Positions 1-11,726 are shown, counted from the stretch's first letter. The stretch is 64,000 nt of DNA from Syncephalastrum monosporum B8922 (GCA_000697355.1 JNEN01000861.1:186001-250000), one strand, 5' to 3'. The notes: generated by a model from the letters alone, not told the origin. Translations and numbers: made by a program.

Positions 1-316
1 CAAACCCAAGTTAGATTGCAATATTGAAAAGTCATGCAAAGTCATTACGCTTTTTCTCGGCTGGTGCAGAGGAACGTCTGTTTGCAAACGGAGCAAATGA
101 TATTCTTGGCAGCCACATTCTGTCAAGACAGTCAGGAATCAAGGCTCATTGTGGTTTGTCCTTACACCCTGACTTACGGCTTTGAGTTGGGACTTGGCTT
201 CCTTGGGACCATTCTTAGCGTTGCGGTCCCGACGCATCTGAGCTTTTTGTCCCTATGTTTTTTAATGGTAAAGAATCCATTTTTCACTTTGTTTATTTTA
301 GGCTTACGTTTCCCAT
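1..316 (-). CDS. small C2H2-like zinc-finger protein (At2g23090-like family), 3' part beyond the window
   Basis: Three exons can be read on the minus strand: ATG GGA AAC (316-308), then 252-178, then a third from about position 70 toward the edge. Spliced, the product begins MGNGQKAQMRRDRNAKNG and continues KEAKSQLKA, then NVAAKNIICSVCKQTFLC. This is the layout of the small eukaryotic At2g23090-like family: a basic SERF-like N-terminus, then a single zinc finger starting CxxC and KQTFLC. Donors GTAAGC and GTAAGTC and acceptors CATAG and GACAG support the model. The finger is incomplete; a GTAATG donor near position 45 probably leads to a last exon left of the window. The first coding exon is only 9 nt. 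The start lies 97 bp past the stop of the O-mannosyltransferase gene on the same strand. Molecular role of the family is poorly known. Confidence 0.8.
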
Positions 317-413
317 GGCGTAAAAAAAAATATGAAGTTAAAGAAGTAAGGGTAAAGAGGTTGCTGGAAAAACAAAAGTTTATTTTGGCGGTACCTGAAT
401 CAATCCCCACTCA

Positions 414-3400
414 TTATTGCAGCCACATACTTTGACCTTCTTGATTGGTGAACTCGCCCATCATCATCTGGGCTTCCGATCCGCTTGCATTATGGTTATA
501 CTCGTTGCCAAAGTCGCCAGTGACTTGGTATCTAAGATGAGAAGAAAAGAAAAGAAGTCAGCTCATGGCATCACAGAAGCCTTGCCTTGTTCACCTGTCG
601 CAGCCAAATTTCCAATCTGGATGCCATTGCGCACTGGTGCAAGCTTCTTCCGTCCATGGTAATCCGTACGTGATAGGTGTATACATTGAAAAGGTATAGA
701 CTATCATTGATACCAGCAGAACTACCATGGACGTCTTGCCCGTATTATGTAGCCGGAGCATGCCAAGGTCTAACCCGGCACCCAAGGCGAGGATCGAAAA
801 GTAGAGTGCAGGCAGGTAATGGTGGAGGAATAACTGTCGGCTCATGGCATAGAATGGCAGGTAGTGTAACGCCCACGCACCGACATAGAAGCCCGTCGAA
901 GCCTCATAGAATTGCCGCCGGCCTGTCAAAATTAGGAACGCCCTTGAAATGTAAGAGGCCAATATTCTTTTCTTTTTCGCTACTACCTTCGAACCGGTCC
1001 TGATAACCTCGTTTGTCACGGACTTGAAAGAAGCTCCATATAATGATGAAGTTGAGAACGACGAGAAAAGCTAGCCAACATGCCACTGGATTTCCAAGAA
1101 GGTAAATGTGGCGATTTTCGCGTGCCCAGAAGGAGATACCGCTGCGCAGAGTAGGCCAGGAGGGTGGCCTGGATTCAAACGGATGCGGCTCGGTCAGGCC
1201 AGCGTTGATCTTCCACATGACTTGGTGCAGTTCAATAAACCTGCGACCGAAGCTCATCTTCCGGTAGTTCACCTGTGGCGTCGTGTCCAGTACTAGTTTC
1301 GGTTGATCAATGCAAAAGCAAGCGTGAGTTGAATACATTTTGGGGGAGAGTATACTTGCTCGTCCAATGGAAAGGAATCAAATACTTACACAAGTCATTC
1401 CTGGTTTCCTCAATGACCCACATTGTTTTTGGTTTCTTCCCGTTTTGTATGCAAGTGACCTCTTGCTGTCTGAACCCCCATTCAGGCAAAGCGATCGGGT
1501 GAGAAAACAATGCGCAGGATTGCAGCGGGTGTAACAGACGGATCTTGCTTCGTAGTGTCTGCAAACGGGTGCGCGCCTCTCCTTCTTCTGATTGTTCCTG
1601 ATCGATTTCAACAATCCAGTAATCGTTAGCGTCCCCTTCGTGACCAGGGAAGCCGTAACCGCTATATTTGCTTTTGTGTAAGTTCTTCCTTTTCTGTTAT
1701 CTTCCCCCGACCCAACGTATCATGCCCATTGTACGTGGTTTTTTTTTTTTTTGGGGGGGGGTTAAGCATTCGTCTTTGTTATTACCTAACTTCCTTGTGG
1801 TAGTCCGCCTCGGTAACGGGCGCCTTTTCGTTGTGGCTGTGCAGCCTGCGTGGACTGGTCGCTACATGTTCCAGTCGAACCGTATCACCATTCTTGACCC
1901 ATTCAAGCCAGGTTCGATCATCTGATCCCAACACATCACCTGGTTCATTGGTGGCATCCAGAGTACTGTTCATCTTGCGTATCTGCCACCAATTGTTCTC
2001 ATCCCGAAACGGATAAAGGGTAACCTGCTGTTCTGTAACGAAGAAGGGTCAGTCAAGGGGTTCCCAATAACAGGATCCTCTGATTTAATGTGACAGAGGC
2101 CGCGCCTGATCACGTACGACGACTTCCTTCTGGGTATCCAGATGCATGCGAATGGAGATAACCGCCATTCGTGGCCACATGGCGCAAGGTGATATGTGAC
2201 CCATATGCAATATCTACAGATAGCATGGTCAGCATGGTTCATACGATCGTTATTATTTACGTAAAAAATGGTTTGCTTCATATCTGTACCTATGGGACTA
2301 TCCGGTATCTCACGACCGGTCAACGAGTGCTGGAAGTCGGCCGACATGTGCAAGTCACCGTCGCCTGAATGAGGCAGGAGCGCCAAGTGCACGTAAAACA
2401 GTGCAACATATATGACGGCAGGAATGCATATCAAGCACAGGGCACGTGCCAACAGGTGGTACAGACATTCCCTCTGACAGAAATCAGTGTTTGATCTAAA
2501 GTTCGGTATTATTCTTCTTTTTTTGATCGCTCGACTTACCACGGATATATTGAGGTCACCCAAGATCTGCCATAGATCGTGGGCGGCGGAAAGGCCTACC
2601 GTGGCAATGAGAAACAAACCGACCCATTTGCAGCTGACAGTCAGGCCTAGACCAAGGCCCGTGGCTGCTAACCAACCCCACCACGCCTTGCTCCAGGACC
2701 TACTCATACGTCATCTAATATTAGGCAATGTTTTCGCATGGGGACGCCAATAAGGTAGCACACGTTGTAATCTCTTCTTACCTCTGTTGAAAGAAGCGTA
2801 CCCAAGCGAGCGTTGTCAGCGCAGTGAAAAACAGGAGATAGGCATCCAGTAAGATCAGGCGATTGTTTGTGATCAAACCGTTTTCTTATAAATCGACGCA
2901 TGACATGAAATAAGGCCTTGTCGATTTTCATGCGATGCACACGCTTACCACAGCAGATGAACAAGGCAGCAGTAAGAGACGCCGCGAGAGAGTGACCGGC
3001 CGTCCGCAGAGTCAGAAAGGCCATCGGCGCAAGCATGGCACCCATACACGCTCCTAACGTCCGCATTTCGGCATACGGGACGTCGGCAGTATACTGGCTA
3101 ATGGATGAAAGACCACTAGCTCGCGTCGCTCTTCCTTTTTGAAGTTTATGTGCATAACGTATACTTACTTGCCAATAGTGCCAAAGTCAAATTCACCCCG
3201 ATAGCCGGACAGCCAAGCAACGAGAGTAATAAGTAACTTGGCCAGCTAAAGAACCACAGAAGATGCAGTTAGACCAGTGCACGTATTCAAGCTCTTTCTT
3301 TGTGGTACCGGTGGATGGACATCAACAAAGAATCGACCGCGAAGATAATGGTTTGCAAATGTGCCAAAATGAACCTCATCAAACCTGACCACACCATTGT

Positions 3401-3642
3401 TAGCTTGAGAATCAAACGTTGTAAACGCGGTCTTACACGACTTCAGCTGGATCTGCAATCTTATACAGGCGAATGCCTAGGGAAAGACAACTCAAGCCAA
3501 TGGCCACAGCCGCATCCCCTTTCTTCTGTCTGCTGTTATTTTCTATTGACGTCTGAGGTCGTTTATCTTTGTGTTTGGGCCGCTTTATTAGAGTGGCGGA
3601 AGGCGACGGAGGCGGGTCCTGCTCTTGTAGCTCGTCCGTCAT
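414..3642 (-). CDS. PMT: protein O-mannosyltransferase (PMT family, probably PMT2-type)
   Basis: ER multi-pass enzyme that moves mannose from dolichyl-phosphate-mannose to Ser/Thr of secretory proteins. Read on the minus strand over many exons. The N-terminus MTDELQEQDPPPS is followed by a first membrane segment and the luminal loop RFDEVHFGTFANHY, which carries the conserved Asp-Glu of the active site. Then come membrane helices (SCKWVGLFLIATVGL), a MIR region with DANDYWIVEID and LPEWGFRQQEVTC, and the C-terminal membrane block LFLHHYLPALYF. The MIR wording is PMT2-like. The frame would stop at 591, but a good donor (CAG/GTGAAC) and acceptor (TCTTAG at about 536) join a final exon reading YQVTGDFGNEYNHNASGSE and ending at 414, so I extend the gene. 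An AATAAA follows at about 382. Fungal PMT1 and PMT2 types act as a heterodimer; no partner is in the window. Confidence 0.9.
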
Positions 3643-3917
3643 GGAATAAAGTTAAAGAATGGCCCACAAGCGCCAAGACGGGAAATCTATGTAACTGTCA
3701 ATGCTCCTTTGATTTTCGCGTTTCGTGATTGGTGTGATTGATGATTTTAATATATAAAATAACAAAGTATTATCGAATAGAATGGCAACAAGTTCGTGGT
3801 GAGTATGTGGTGTGTGCGTGGGAAAAGAAAGAAAGAAAAAGAAAAGCAGTGGGATATGGGTTAAAGTAAGTGTGGTGTGTATGTTGTAATGTGATAATGG
3901 TATAATAGCTGGAGTTC

Positions 3918-6228
3918 CTACAAAGCATCCAGATCGGCTATTTTTCCATCGTTCAACTCTTGCTCGAGCTCTTTGAAGAGTGCCTCGTCGTCATCCTCGA
4001 CACCACGATAGGCACGCACTGGTTTGGGCGTACGTTCTGCCTTGGTCGGCGATGCCGGAGGAGTCACTACCTTGGCAGCTGGGCGCAAGAAGTCGGTCTG
4101 AAGGTCGACTTGATCGTCCAACAGACGCACCAGGTCTTCGTACTGACCACGGTACTGACCGCCAACGTAGATTTGAGGCACGCCACCTTCGTTGGATTCC
4201 TTGACCCGCTCGCGCGCGGCCTCATTCGCAGCGACATCGATGACCTCAAACGAGACGTTGTTGGCGTGGAGTAGCTGCTGTAAATGGTCCTGTTTCTGCT
4301 TAAGCTAATTTTAACAGTGAATGAGTATCATCCTGGAATCCTATTTTTGGTGCTTCTTGACTTACCGATGCATTGCCGCTAACCGAGGACATATATACTT
4401 GCACAGTGGATACGTCCTTTGGGGTCAGGTCGGTGGCGCCCACAGAGGACAATGACTTCTTTGGGCCGGTCGTCTTGCGGAGCGTGACCTGCTGAGGAGC
4501 GGGCCAAGACACGGCCTCGGTGGGCAGATAGCGCGAGGTCCAGCCTTGGCGCGTCTGGTTCTGTGCTTTCTTCAGATTGGTGAGCTGAGCCACATGGTTC
4601 TGCTGCATGCTGGTAAGTTCAGACTCGTGCGACTGCTGCATATGCTCAATCTGAACGGCATGCGTGTGCTGGGCCTGCTCAAACTCTTCCAGGATACGCT
4701 CAATCTCCTCGTCGTTCATCGCTCCCTTTGCGCTTTCCTTGGCCTTGGCTTCTGCCTCCGCCAAGCGCTGCTGCAGATCTTCCATATCCTGTTGGTGCTT
4801 GGTCTTCATGGCCATGATATTGCTCGATTGGCCCTCGCGTAACTTCAGCAATTCTTCGCTGTGATCGCCCTGAAGCTTCTCGAGCGCCTCTTTCTGCTCC
4901 GCGAGAAGCTTTTCTTTCTCTTCGAGCGCTTCCTGATGGCGCTTCAGACTCTCTTCATGTGCCTGTCTCTCGGTCTAGTTCCATCCCGGACATCAATATA
5001 TTGCTATGGCGATCCTCCCACTATCCCGGTTTCCGCTGCTTACCTCGAGCTGCTTGTTGAGTTCCTCAATTTTGGAGAGCTGGGCTTTGTCTTCCTCGGT
5101 CGAGGCCTCTTGGGTCTGCAGATGGGCACGCAACGCCTCCAGCTCCTTTTCTTTCTCGGCCAAACGCTGTACGGCCTCTTCATTCTACAAAGAAAGTGTA
5201 AGCTTTTCGCAAGGAAAACGTAATAAAGATAGCTCGTTTACCGAGGTCTTGAGCTGTTCGAGCTGGGCAGCTGCGTCCTCAATCTTGGACTGTTCCCATT
5301 TCTGGCGTTGCTCTTCAAGGGCACGCTCCTTTTCTTGAAGAATGCGCTCACGTTCTTCGAGATCATTATTTTCGCTGACGACAATGCTGGGCACTTGCTT
5401 CTCGTTTTCAATCTGCTGACGGAGAGCCTCGAGGTCGCGCTCACGTTCCTTTAATTGTTCTTCCTTTTCGTGAAGCATGTTGCTCGTCTCGGCATTTTGG
5501 GCTTGGAGGTTATTGAAATCGAGCTGGCTGATGGATGGTGCCAGGGCAGGCGGTTCGAGTGGTTGCTGTTGCTGCAGCAGCTGCTGTTTCTGTTCGTGCT
5601 CCTTCTTTTGCTTCTCTTCAGCCTGCTTGAGCAGCTGCTGCTTGAGCTGTTCGAGTTCGGCTTTTTGTTTTTCAATGAGCTCCATATTTTCATTATTCTA
5701 AAAGAATGTGTATGCATTAGATCGCGTCTAAGGAAACAACCAAACCCATAGCAACCCCCAAACTCCACCCGACGACGGGCAGGCGCAAACCAGTCTCCAT
5801 GACAATTCACATTATAGTATTACCTTGAGCTTCAACTCATCGAACTCTTCTCTCATCTGGGCTACAGGTGATTTGCGAATGGAGGAAGCTGCGCTAGCAT
5901 TACGAGAGTGATTGGCAGGACGTCCTGGAGTGCCATTGCGTGCTGCGGCGGGGCCAGGGCTGGGCGATCTTATACGCTGGCTGGGTGTAAGAGAAGCGCG
6001 TGAAGCAGGCTGTCTTAGCTGTCGGTTGGGCTGGGCATGCGGAGGAAGTGCGCTCTCCATCGACGGTCGTGGTGAGCCCGACTTGCGCGACTGGACCGAC
6101 GGCGCCTTAGTCGAAGGGACACTCTTCTTCGTGGGGGATTTGACGGAGCGCGTTTGCCCGCCTTTCGCACCGTCTGGACTCAAGTAGGCGTTCTTATCTT
6201 TCTTCTTTCGCGGACCGAGGCAGACCAT
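3918..6228 (-). CDS. coiled-coil protein with C-terminal SH3BGR/glutaredoxin-like domain
   Basis: The start MVCLGPRKKKDKNAYLSPDG is fixed by an in-frame TGA two codons upstream. Residues 1 to about 130 are a basic, Ser/Pro-rich disordered region (KSPTKKSVPSTKAPS, SQRIRSPSPGPAAARNG). A long charged coiled coil rich in Glu, Gln and Lys follows over several exons. The last two exons form a thioredoxin-fold module: VQVYMSSVSGNAS, then KQDHLQQLLHANNVSFEV, GGVPQIYVGGQYRGQYEDL and an acidic tail. The first strand and the QIYVGGQYRGQYED stretch match the SH3BGR(L) branch of glutaredoxin-like proteins. The CxxC of true glutaredoxins is absent, so redox catalysis is unlikely and a binding role is more plausible. 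A conserved Pro before the QIYVGG strand is kept. Cellular role unknown; the coil suggests a scaffold or cytoskeleton-linked protein. Confidence 0.8.
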
Positions 6229-6231
6229 GAC

Positions 6232-6453
6232 TCAGAACAAGATACAGGTTGCTGGGGAGCAAAGAATAAGAGGAAAACAAAAAGAACTGGAAATTGAATT
6301 TGAAACATGGACCAAGTTTGTCCATGCGTGCTCCAACCATTTTCGGAAGTCGGTGTTGGGTGGCAAAATAGAACAAGATGGCAAAACATTTCCTTCTTCA
6401 TCAAATGCCGTCCTTGTATTGCCTTCCATGTGTACTTGCATCTTCTCTACCAT
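6232..6453 (-). CDS. uncertain ORF upstream of the coiled-coil gene
   Basis: An ATG-initiated frame gives a hydrophilic, protein-like stretch (MEGNTRTAFDEEGNVLPSC, then NTDFRKWLEHAWTNL), then turns into an unnatural pyrimidine-derived tail ending at 6232. The tail looks like an intron or 5' UTR of the neighbouring gene. It could be an upstream ORF in the leader of the coiled-coil gene or an exon of an unmodelled gene. A splice to the coiled-coil frame does not keep the frame, so I do not join them. No family recognised. Confidence 0.2.
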   Translation of the reverse strand: MVEKMQVHMEGNTRTAFDEEGNVLPSCSILPPNTDFRKWLEHAWTNLVHVSNSISSSFCFPLILCSPATCILF

Positions 6454-7264
6454 CTTTTAGTATTGCTATTATGCTGCTTGTGCTATCAGTCAAATGAAGA
6501 GGAAGCAAAATTGTACATAGTACACATGTAGCTACGAAGGTAGTCCGTCGAATAGATCATACTATGCCTGTACATGAAGCCTTTCTATCCCTTCTTTGCG
6601 CACGCAATGCCCATACGCATCTGTGTCAATCACCCGTTTACTTTGTCTTACCTATCTCCATAGAGGCAGGCTCGCAATTTGCTATCCCTGAACAACCCCT
6701 TTCGGTATCCTGGCTACTTTATGGTTTGCCGCTTTTAGGCTGACCGTTCCTTGTTGCACGCAACACATGCCCCCGTACCCTTAAAAAGCCACGAAAAGCG
6801 TGATACAGAATGCAGGTTGTAGAAAAACCGCCAATCGTTTCGGTTGTTCTCGTCCTTTAAAGTCACTCGACTTCTTTGCTCTTCCAAATTGGGTTTAACC
6901 TTTGTCTCTGTAAATTTATTGGCTTCATAAAGCTCCACCCAATATGATACTAGGCCCGATTGATAACACCATGCAGCTGTATAACTGATCGACGTAAGAA
7001 CAGGGTAATTGCAATTCCTTCTCAGTCAAATAAAGTTTACTGCTAAAAACAATGGCGCAAGTGTACTCATACACTGAATAAATGCAATTGACGCCCTTGA
7101 CATACATGCATCTAATACAATGATATCGGGAGCTGGAGTGATGCACCATTAGAAAAATACAAAGGTAACCGGGCTCTGGATGCTAACAAAAACACATGCT
7201 TTATGTATGCGTGACGCATTAGCCCGAGACCGTTGAGCCCCCTACTATTAATGAAATGGAATGC
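6454..7264. other. gene-poor stretch
   Basis: No convincing gene. A minus-strand frame at 6735-6938 is open for 67 codons and hydrophilic (KFTETKVKPNLEEQRSRV) but has no ATG, no recognised family and no clear splice partners. Stops are frequent elsewhere. Confidence 0.4.
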
Positions 7265-7642
7265 GTTTCTACATTTGTATTCTCACTCCAGCACGGACGG
7301 AAAAACGTGTCCAGGAATGAAGGGCAGACAAAAGTTCAGCACGAGACTTGTTGACTTGCATTGCCATATATCGAAATATTTCATTTCTTTTGTGACAGGG
7401 CTTACAGCTACTTTTTAAACTGTCTTCATAACAGCCCGATAAGTCATGCTTGGGGTATGATAAAGTTTCGTTACACTGAAATCGACCTGAAGCTCTGAAG
7501 AAACTGTTTCAGTTGGACGGATATTTCGTTCAAAATTAATCTCACCTTTGACAATGCTGCCTAATATAAGTGGGTATGTGAAAGAGCACTCTATCATCGC
7601 CATATTATTTGCTGGCCTCCGTGGCATCTCCAGTCCAAGCAT
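7265..7642 (-). pseudogene. possible decayed coding sequence
   Basis: A minus-strand ATG frame (MLGLEMPRRPANN...) is open for 75 codons to a TAA at 7415-7417. The same frame then continues open for about 50 more codons (KVAVSPVTKEMKYFDIWQ). One in-frame stop in an otherwise open stretch of about 125 codons is mildly suggestive of a broken gene. No family recognised; chance cannot be excluded. Confidence 0.15.
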
Positions 7643-7781
7643 GACACTTTTAATATATTTGTGGTTAAATAATCATATTTCATAGTCTAATTTAGCTATG
7701 TATACAGAAAAGAACGGGAGAGAGCGAGAGAGAGAGAATTAGAAAAACCATTGATCGAAGGATGTTATCTCTCAAGGGAAG

Positions 7782-8460
7782 CTAGACAACTCTGTTAACA
7801 GGTTCAACGACACTGGTTAAGGTGCTTTTGATGACTGATTCGTGTTCGCCTGTCACTTTTGGAGTTCCGTTTTCGTCAGCATCGTCAGTATCGTCGTCAT
7901 CCATAATATTTTAGTTACCGTTTTCGATGGTAGTTGAGTCGCTTCAATACTTCGTCTTCGCTGTCAAGTTCATCGCCCGGACGACATCTTTGTCTCGGTG
8001 CGCTCCAAATTCAAGAATATGACTCGTACTCAATTATCAAATTAAACTATACTGTTATCATTGGCCTCTTCAGTTTTTGATAATAACGTGTGGCGTCAAA
8101 TTGAGCCCCTTTGCCTAAACTTCATTCGTGACTAGTACAGCCTTATCGAAAATAGTCTCAGTATATGTAGTTGGTGGCTGTTAATTATATAACGTAGAAT
8201 GGCAAAAGAAAAGGGAAGCCTTTTGTATCTGGGAGGTTGTCTCGAGAGGTCTGCCTATTTTCCTCTGTGGCATGTATATAACAGCCTGGGGCTTTCCTGT
8301 TCCAGATGGGCCGTTAATATGTACCAGTGTCACGTAGCAGCAGTAAAGATCAAGTACTTAAAGTACTGTACATCGGATTGCGACTTGTCAAGAGCAAAAG
8401 TTGATTTCGAGTGACTCAGAGTCGGTATTTGGCTGAAGCCCTTTGCCCCAAACATAGCCG
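7782..8460 (-). pseudogene. possible remnant of a P-loop helicase/ATPase (PIF1- or SF1-like)
   Basis: On the minus strand around 8340-8200 the sequence reads FALDKSQSDVQYFKYL and, after a frame change, LVHINGPSGTGKPQAVIY. This resembles the Q-motif-like start plus Walker A (GPxGTGKT) of SF1 helicases such as the PIF1 or Helitron type; the Walker Thr is Pro here. Further along are short in-frame pieces (TIFDKAVLVTNEV; DELDSEDEVLKRLNYHRKR) separated by stops and frame changes. There is no intact ORF. If real, it is an old, decayed mobile-element or helicase copy. The evidence is one motif only. Confidence 0.3.
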
Positions 8461-8553
8461 AGATTTTTATTGTCATTATATTTATTCACTCACATCCATT
8501 ATGGGTATACAAAGATAAATATATTTCAATCAATGATTGACCATTGAAAAATG

Positions 8554-8751
8554 TCAGGCACTATTCAGAGGGACAGGGAGGCCATTAACCTCAACTGGAG
8601 TGACCATAAAGAATCTATTATTTGGCGATTTAATTGGCCAGCGATTTCTCCCTATGTTATCCGCGCCCTGATTGCCAAAGAAAAAGCTTTTTAAGCAGAG
8701 AAAGATGACAAGGACTGCAAAGCCCTTGTATTGGTACTCGGAAAGATCCAT
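8554..8751 (-). CDS. small hydrophobic ORF, unrecognised
   Basis: ATG frame of 65 codons, MDLSEYQYKGFAVLVIFLCL..., with one probable membrane segment at residues 10-25 followed by a polar tail. The pattern (a membrane helix, then QGADNIGRNRWP) is faintly like the first half of MAPEG proteins but far too short. Could be a relic or chance. Confidence 0.2.
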   Translation of the reverse strand: MDLSEYQYKGFAVLVIFLCLKSFFFGNQGADNIGRNRWPIKSPNNRFFMVTPVEVNGLPVPLNSA

Positions 8752-9226
8752 TGCTTGTATGACCTAAAAAAAAGTAAACAATAGCGCATAAATAGCAATG
8801 CATGATGATGGTTGAATATAGCACGCAGCGTTTGGGCAAGTGTGTACCAAGTGGGGCTGAAGTGTGTCTAACTTGGATGTATTTATTCCCGGCTCTGGCC
8901 AGTGTGTAACCTATTTTTTTGTAAAAGTGGAGTAGTGGAACAGACGCGCGGTACATCACGAGGGCGCCAAAAAAAAAAAAAAAAAAAGGCATCAGGACTA
9001 AGGCTCGGCCGGGCCTGCTGTCTCTGAAAGCCCGCAAAAAGCTGAATGCCCACCAACAAAAATACGCACGCAAGTGTCGGTCCTTATTCCCGCCGTAAGA
9101 GCACAAACAACTTTAACTCAGCGACCAGCCAAAATACCTATTTTTAGGCAAAAGAGTAACAGCAGGTACTTGCTGTTGAGTGTTTTCCTCGTTCTCCTTC
9201 CCTCTTTCCCTCTTTCCGTTATTCTT

Positions 9227-10125
9227 ATGTTATTCAAATCGCTGCTGGCAGTGGCACTTTTCAGTGCAAACGCTTTGGCCTGTGAGCCTCTGTGCCGTCA
9301 TGGCGTTGCTAATGCTTTTGCTGGTTTCTACGGACCCGTTGTGGAGTTGGCTGTGAAAGACCTGCACACGAGTCTGGAATCGAGCTTGACCAATGTCACG
9401 GTGCCTGCGCATCTCAAGGCTCTGGTTCCCGAGGATGCCCTTCATAACAGCATTCAGAACGACTTGTCGGCTGCGCTCGATGCCTTTGTGGATCACGCCA
9501 AGGGCAAGCATCTCGAAGATGGCATCTACAAAGTCATGTTTGCCGAGGCCGACCCTTTCAAGGGAGACTGCAACGCTCCCCCAAGACGCCTGACCCGTAA
9601 CATGCCTCCCGCTGGCGAGTCATGGACAAGAGAAGAATGTAAGTCGGTGAGACACGCATCAGGAATAAGGATGACTGAACGTGTTGCATCCTATAGGTGA
9701 GAAAATGGACTACATCTGCGGTAACCCGCCTTCCATCTGCCATTTCCTGGATCAGGTAAAAGACAGCACGGCACGGATTTGACCTCGAGACTTACGCTTT
9801 TTGCCTGCAGATCAAGGAACGTATCGTGGGTCGCATCCGCGAGCAGCTCACCGAATATGCTACCTTTGACAATGGCTACCTTGTCCGCAGCCTTGTAAGC
9901 AACATTAAGGAGTCGACGCACGCCGTGCTGAACCAGTACGGTGCTGGCTTCACCGACGATCCCCGTGTCAAGAGCTACACTGAAGCGATGGTGAGCAATG
10001 CTGTGAGCGCCTTGGATACTTGGGTTTCCGAGGACTTGAAGACCCTGTGTACCCGTTCCGACCACGACCAAGCCTGCAACGGTTTTGACGAGCAGATCAT
10101 TCCCGAGATCCTCAAGTGGCCTTAA
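9227..10125 (+). CDS. secreted cysteine-containing protein of unknown function
   Basis: The start is the ATG at 9227, because residues 1-18 (MLFKSLLAVALFSANALA) form a clean signal peptide with an AxA-type end. The mature protein of about 240 residues has a helical, charged make-up and about seven or eight cysteines (CEPLC, GDCNAPP, REECEKMDYICGNPPSICHF, TLC, QACNGF). Two introns are clear: GAAGAAT/GTAAGT to ATAG/GTGAG, and GATCAG/GTAAAA to CTGCAG/ATCAAG. Both keep the frame. No transmembrane anchor or GPI signal is seen. I do not recognise a domain; even cysteine spacing suggests a disulfide-bonded extracellular protein. Confidence 0.8.
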
Positions 10126-10180
10126 AGCACACTATTTCATTATGCTACCTGTTCCCGCTCTAATTAGACATAGCAAACAT

Positions 10181-10220
10181 GCACACATACACACACACAC
10201 ACTCACACGCACTCACGCAT
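10181..10220. repeat. CA-rich microsatellite
   Basis: Imperfect (CA)n run with interspersed CTCA and CACG units, between the 3' ends of the secreted-protein gene and the convergent ceramidase gene. Confidence 0.85.
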
Positions 10221-10352
10221 TGATATACACGCCATGCAGATCACCTAACGCGTACCGCGCGTACATAATACATCATCCGTCTTTGGAGCTGTAATAAAAC
10301 AACCTGTTTCATATCTCTATGTGCTAGCATAATCTATATATACTGCAAGTCC

Positions 10353-11726
10353 TTAAGCTGTCTTAGATTCCGTGGCTGGCTTCAGGTAGCACAGAGCGCC
10401 TTTCCATACCAGCTGGTAGCGCTGTTTCCGGCCCGAGAGGACTTGCGTGATCCACTGATTGTAGACCACGAAGTAGTACACGCCAATACCTAGCAGTCGT
10501 CCAGTTCATACTTCAGTGTTATTTCTCTTTTTTATCTGCCTTTCGTATACCTGTGCCAATATGCCACCAACCGTGAAGCTTTAAAAGGGGACGACATATA
10601 GAAAGAGTCTTTAGCTACACTTCTCGACCAGTAGATGGACGTATACCTCACTCAGAGCAGCCAGAGGCATGCCGACCACATCGCGCAAGTTGTGAAGGGA
10701 GCCGCAGAACTGGTTATCGATGTTCCATACCACGAAGGCACCACCAAAGCTGCTTGCCGAGATCCACAACAGGCGGGTCATTGTCTTCTTTTCGTAAGTG
10801 AGAGTATTTGGTAGGGTGCGGACGAGATAGACGGAGCGGAAGACGACTGTGAAGACAAGGATGGCGTAGCAAACTTGGTGGTATACCGGGTTCTTTATGA
10901 TCAAATAGGAATACGTGACGAAGACCGAGTAGAACACCAAAAAGATAGGAAGAAGGGCGCCATACTGTCGAGTGCTGTATACCTCGAAGCTGTATACAAA
11001 GTCATGAAGTCAGCGACCTGAAGCCGGTAAAAGAAACGCGTAGACTCACATGTGCCACACCATGACGCATCCAGCATATATCACTGATGGAACATAGAGA
11101 GAAAGAATTTAGCATAGGCCAGGTTTTGATCGATGCATTTGACATACTCGGCAACTCGTCGAGGAGCTGCATTTCATACTGCAGTGTCATGTGAAAACAC
11201 CAGCTAGATGGAGATAGAATACATTATCAGCCGAGCGTTGTCATACAGGACAGTTGATGGACGTAAACATACGAACCAACGCCAACAAAGAGCACGGAAA
11301 GGTGAGCCAGGATAAAGGACTTGTTAAAGCCGTTCTGAATAGTATTGTAAATGCCAAAGAGGGCCAAAAAGGCTGGTATGTCGTGTCAGAAAAATGCAAA
11401 TAATGAGCGTTGCTGTCTGGTGTACCAAAAGCCAGGTTGGTTGTAGTCTAAAACGTAGGATAATGGATAAGTATTCAGAGTCGCTCTTGAGTAGCAATAC
11501 GACTCACATTGAAGAATTCAGCGATATAAGGCGAGATAGCGTAGTTGTCCTGTGCACGACACACGGTCTGTCAGTTTCCCATTCAAAATGAAGTAGACAA
11601 TGTGGAGAGTCTAGAGATTATTACCTCACACCAGTCAATGGTGGACGTCCTAATTCAGTACTGTGAGCTTGGATACTTGCATTGTTTTCATTTGACTTAC
11701 GGTTCGCCCCAGTAGTTGATAGCCAT
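10353..11726 (-). CDS. alkaline ceramidase (ACER/YPC1/YDC1 family)
   Basis: ER/Golgi seven-helix hydrolase that cleaves ceramide to sphingoid base and fatty acid. Exons are short. MAINYWGEP joins TSTIDWCE, then DNYAISPYIAEFFN, giving the hallmark CEDNY...IAEFFNTTTNLAF. Next come the [22 protein letters not shown] motif with a zinc-ligand His, several membrane helices (LVFTVVFRSVYL), and LHGWWHIGTG with the other conserved His residues. The C-terminus is basic and ends ATESKTA. All family motifs are present, so it should be active. At least eight exons; a donor GTATGT after GGTTC sets the frame into WCFHM. Divergent from YIF1 across about 600 bp. Confidence 0.92.
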
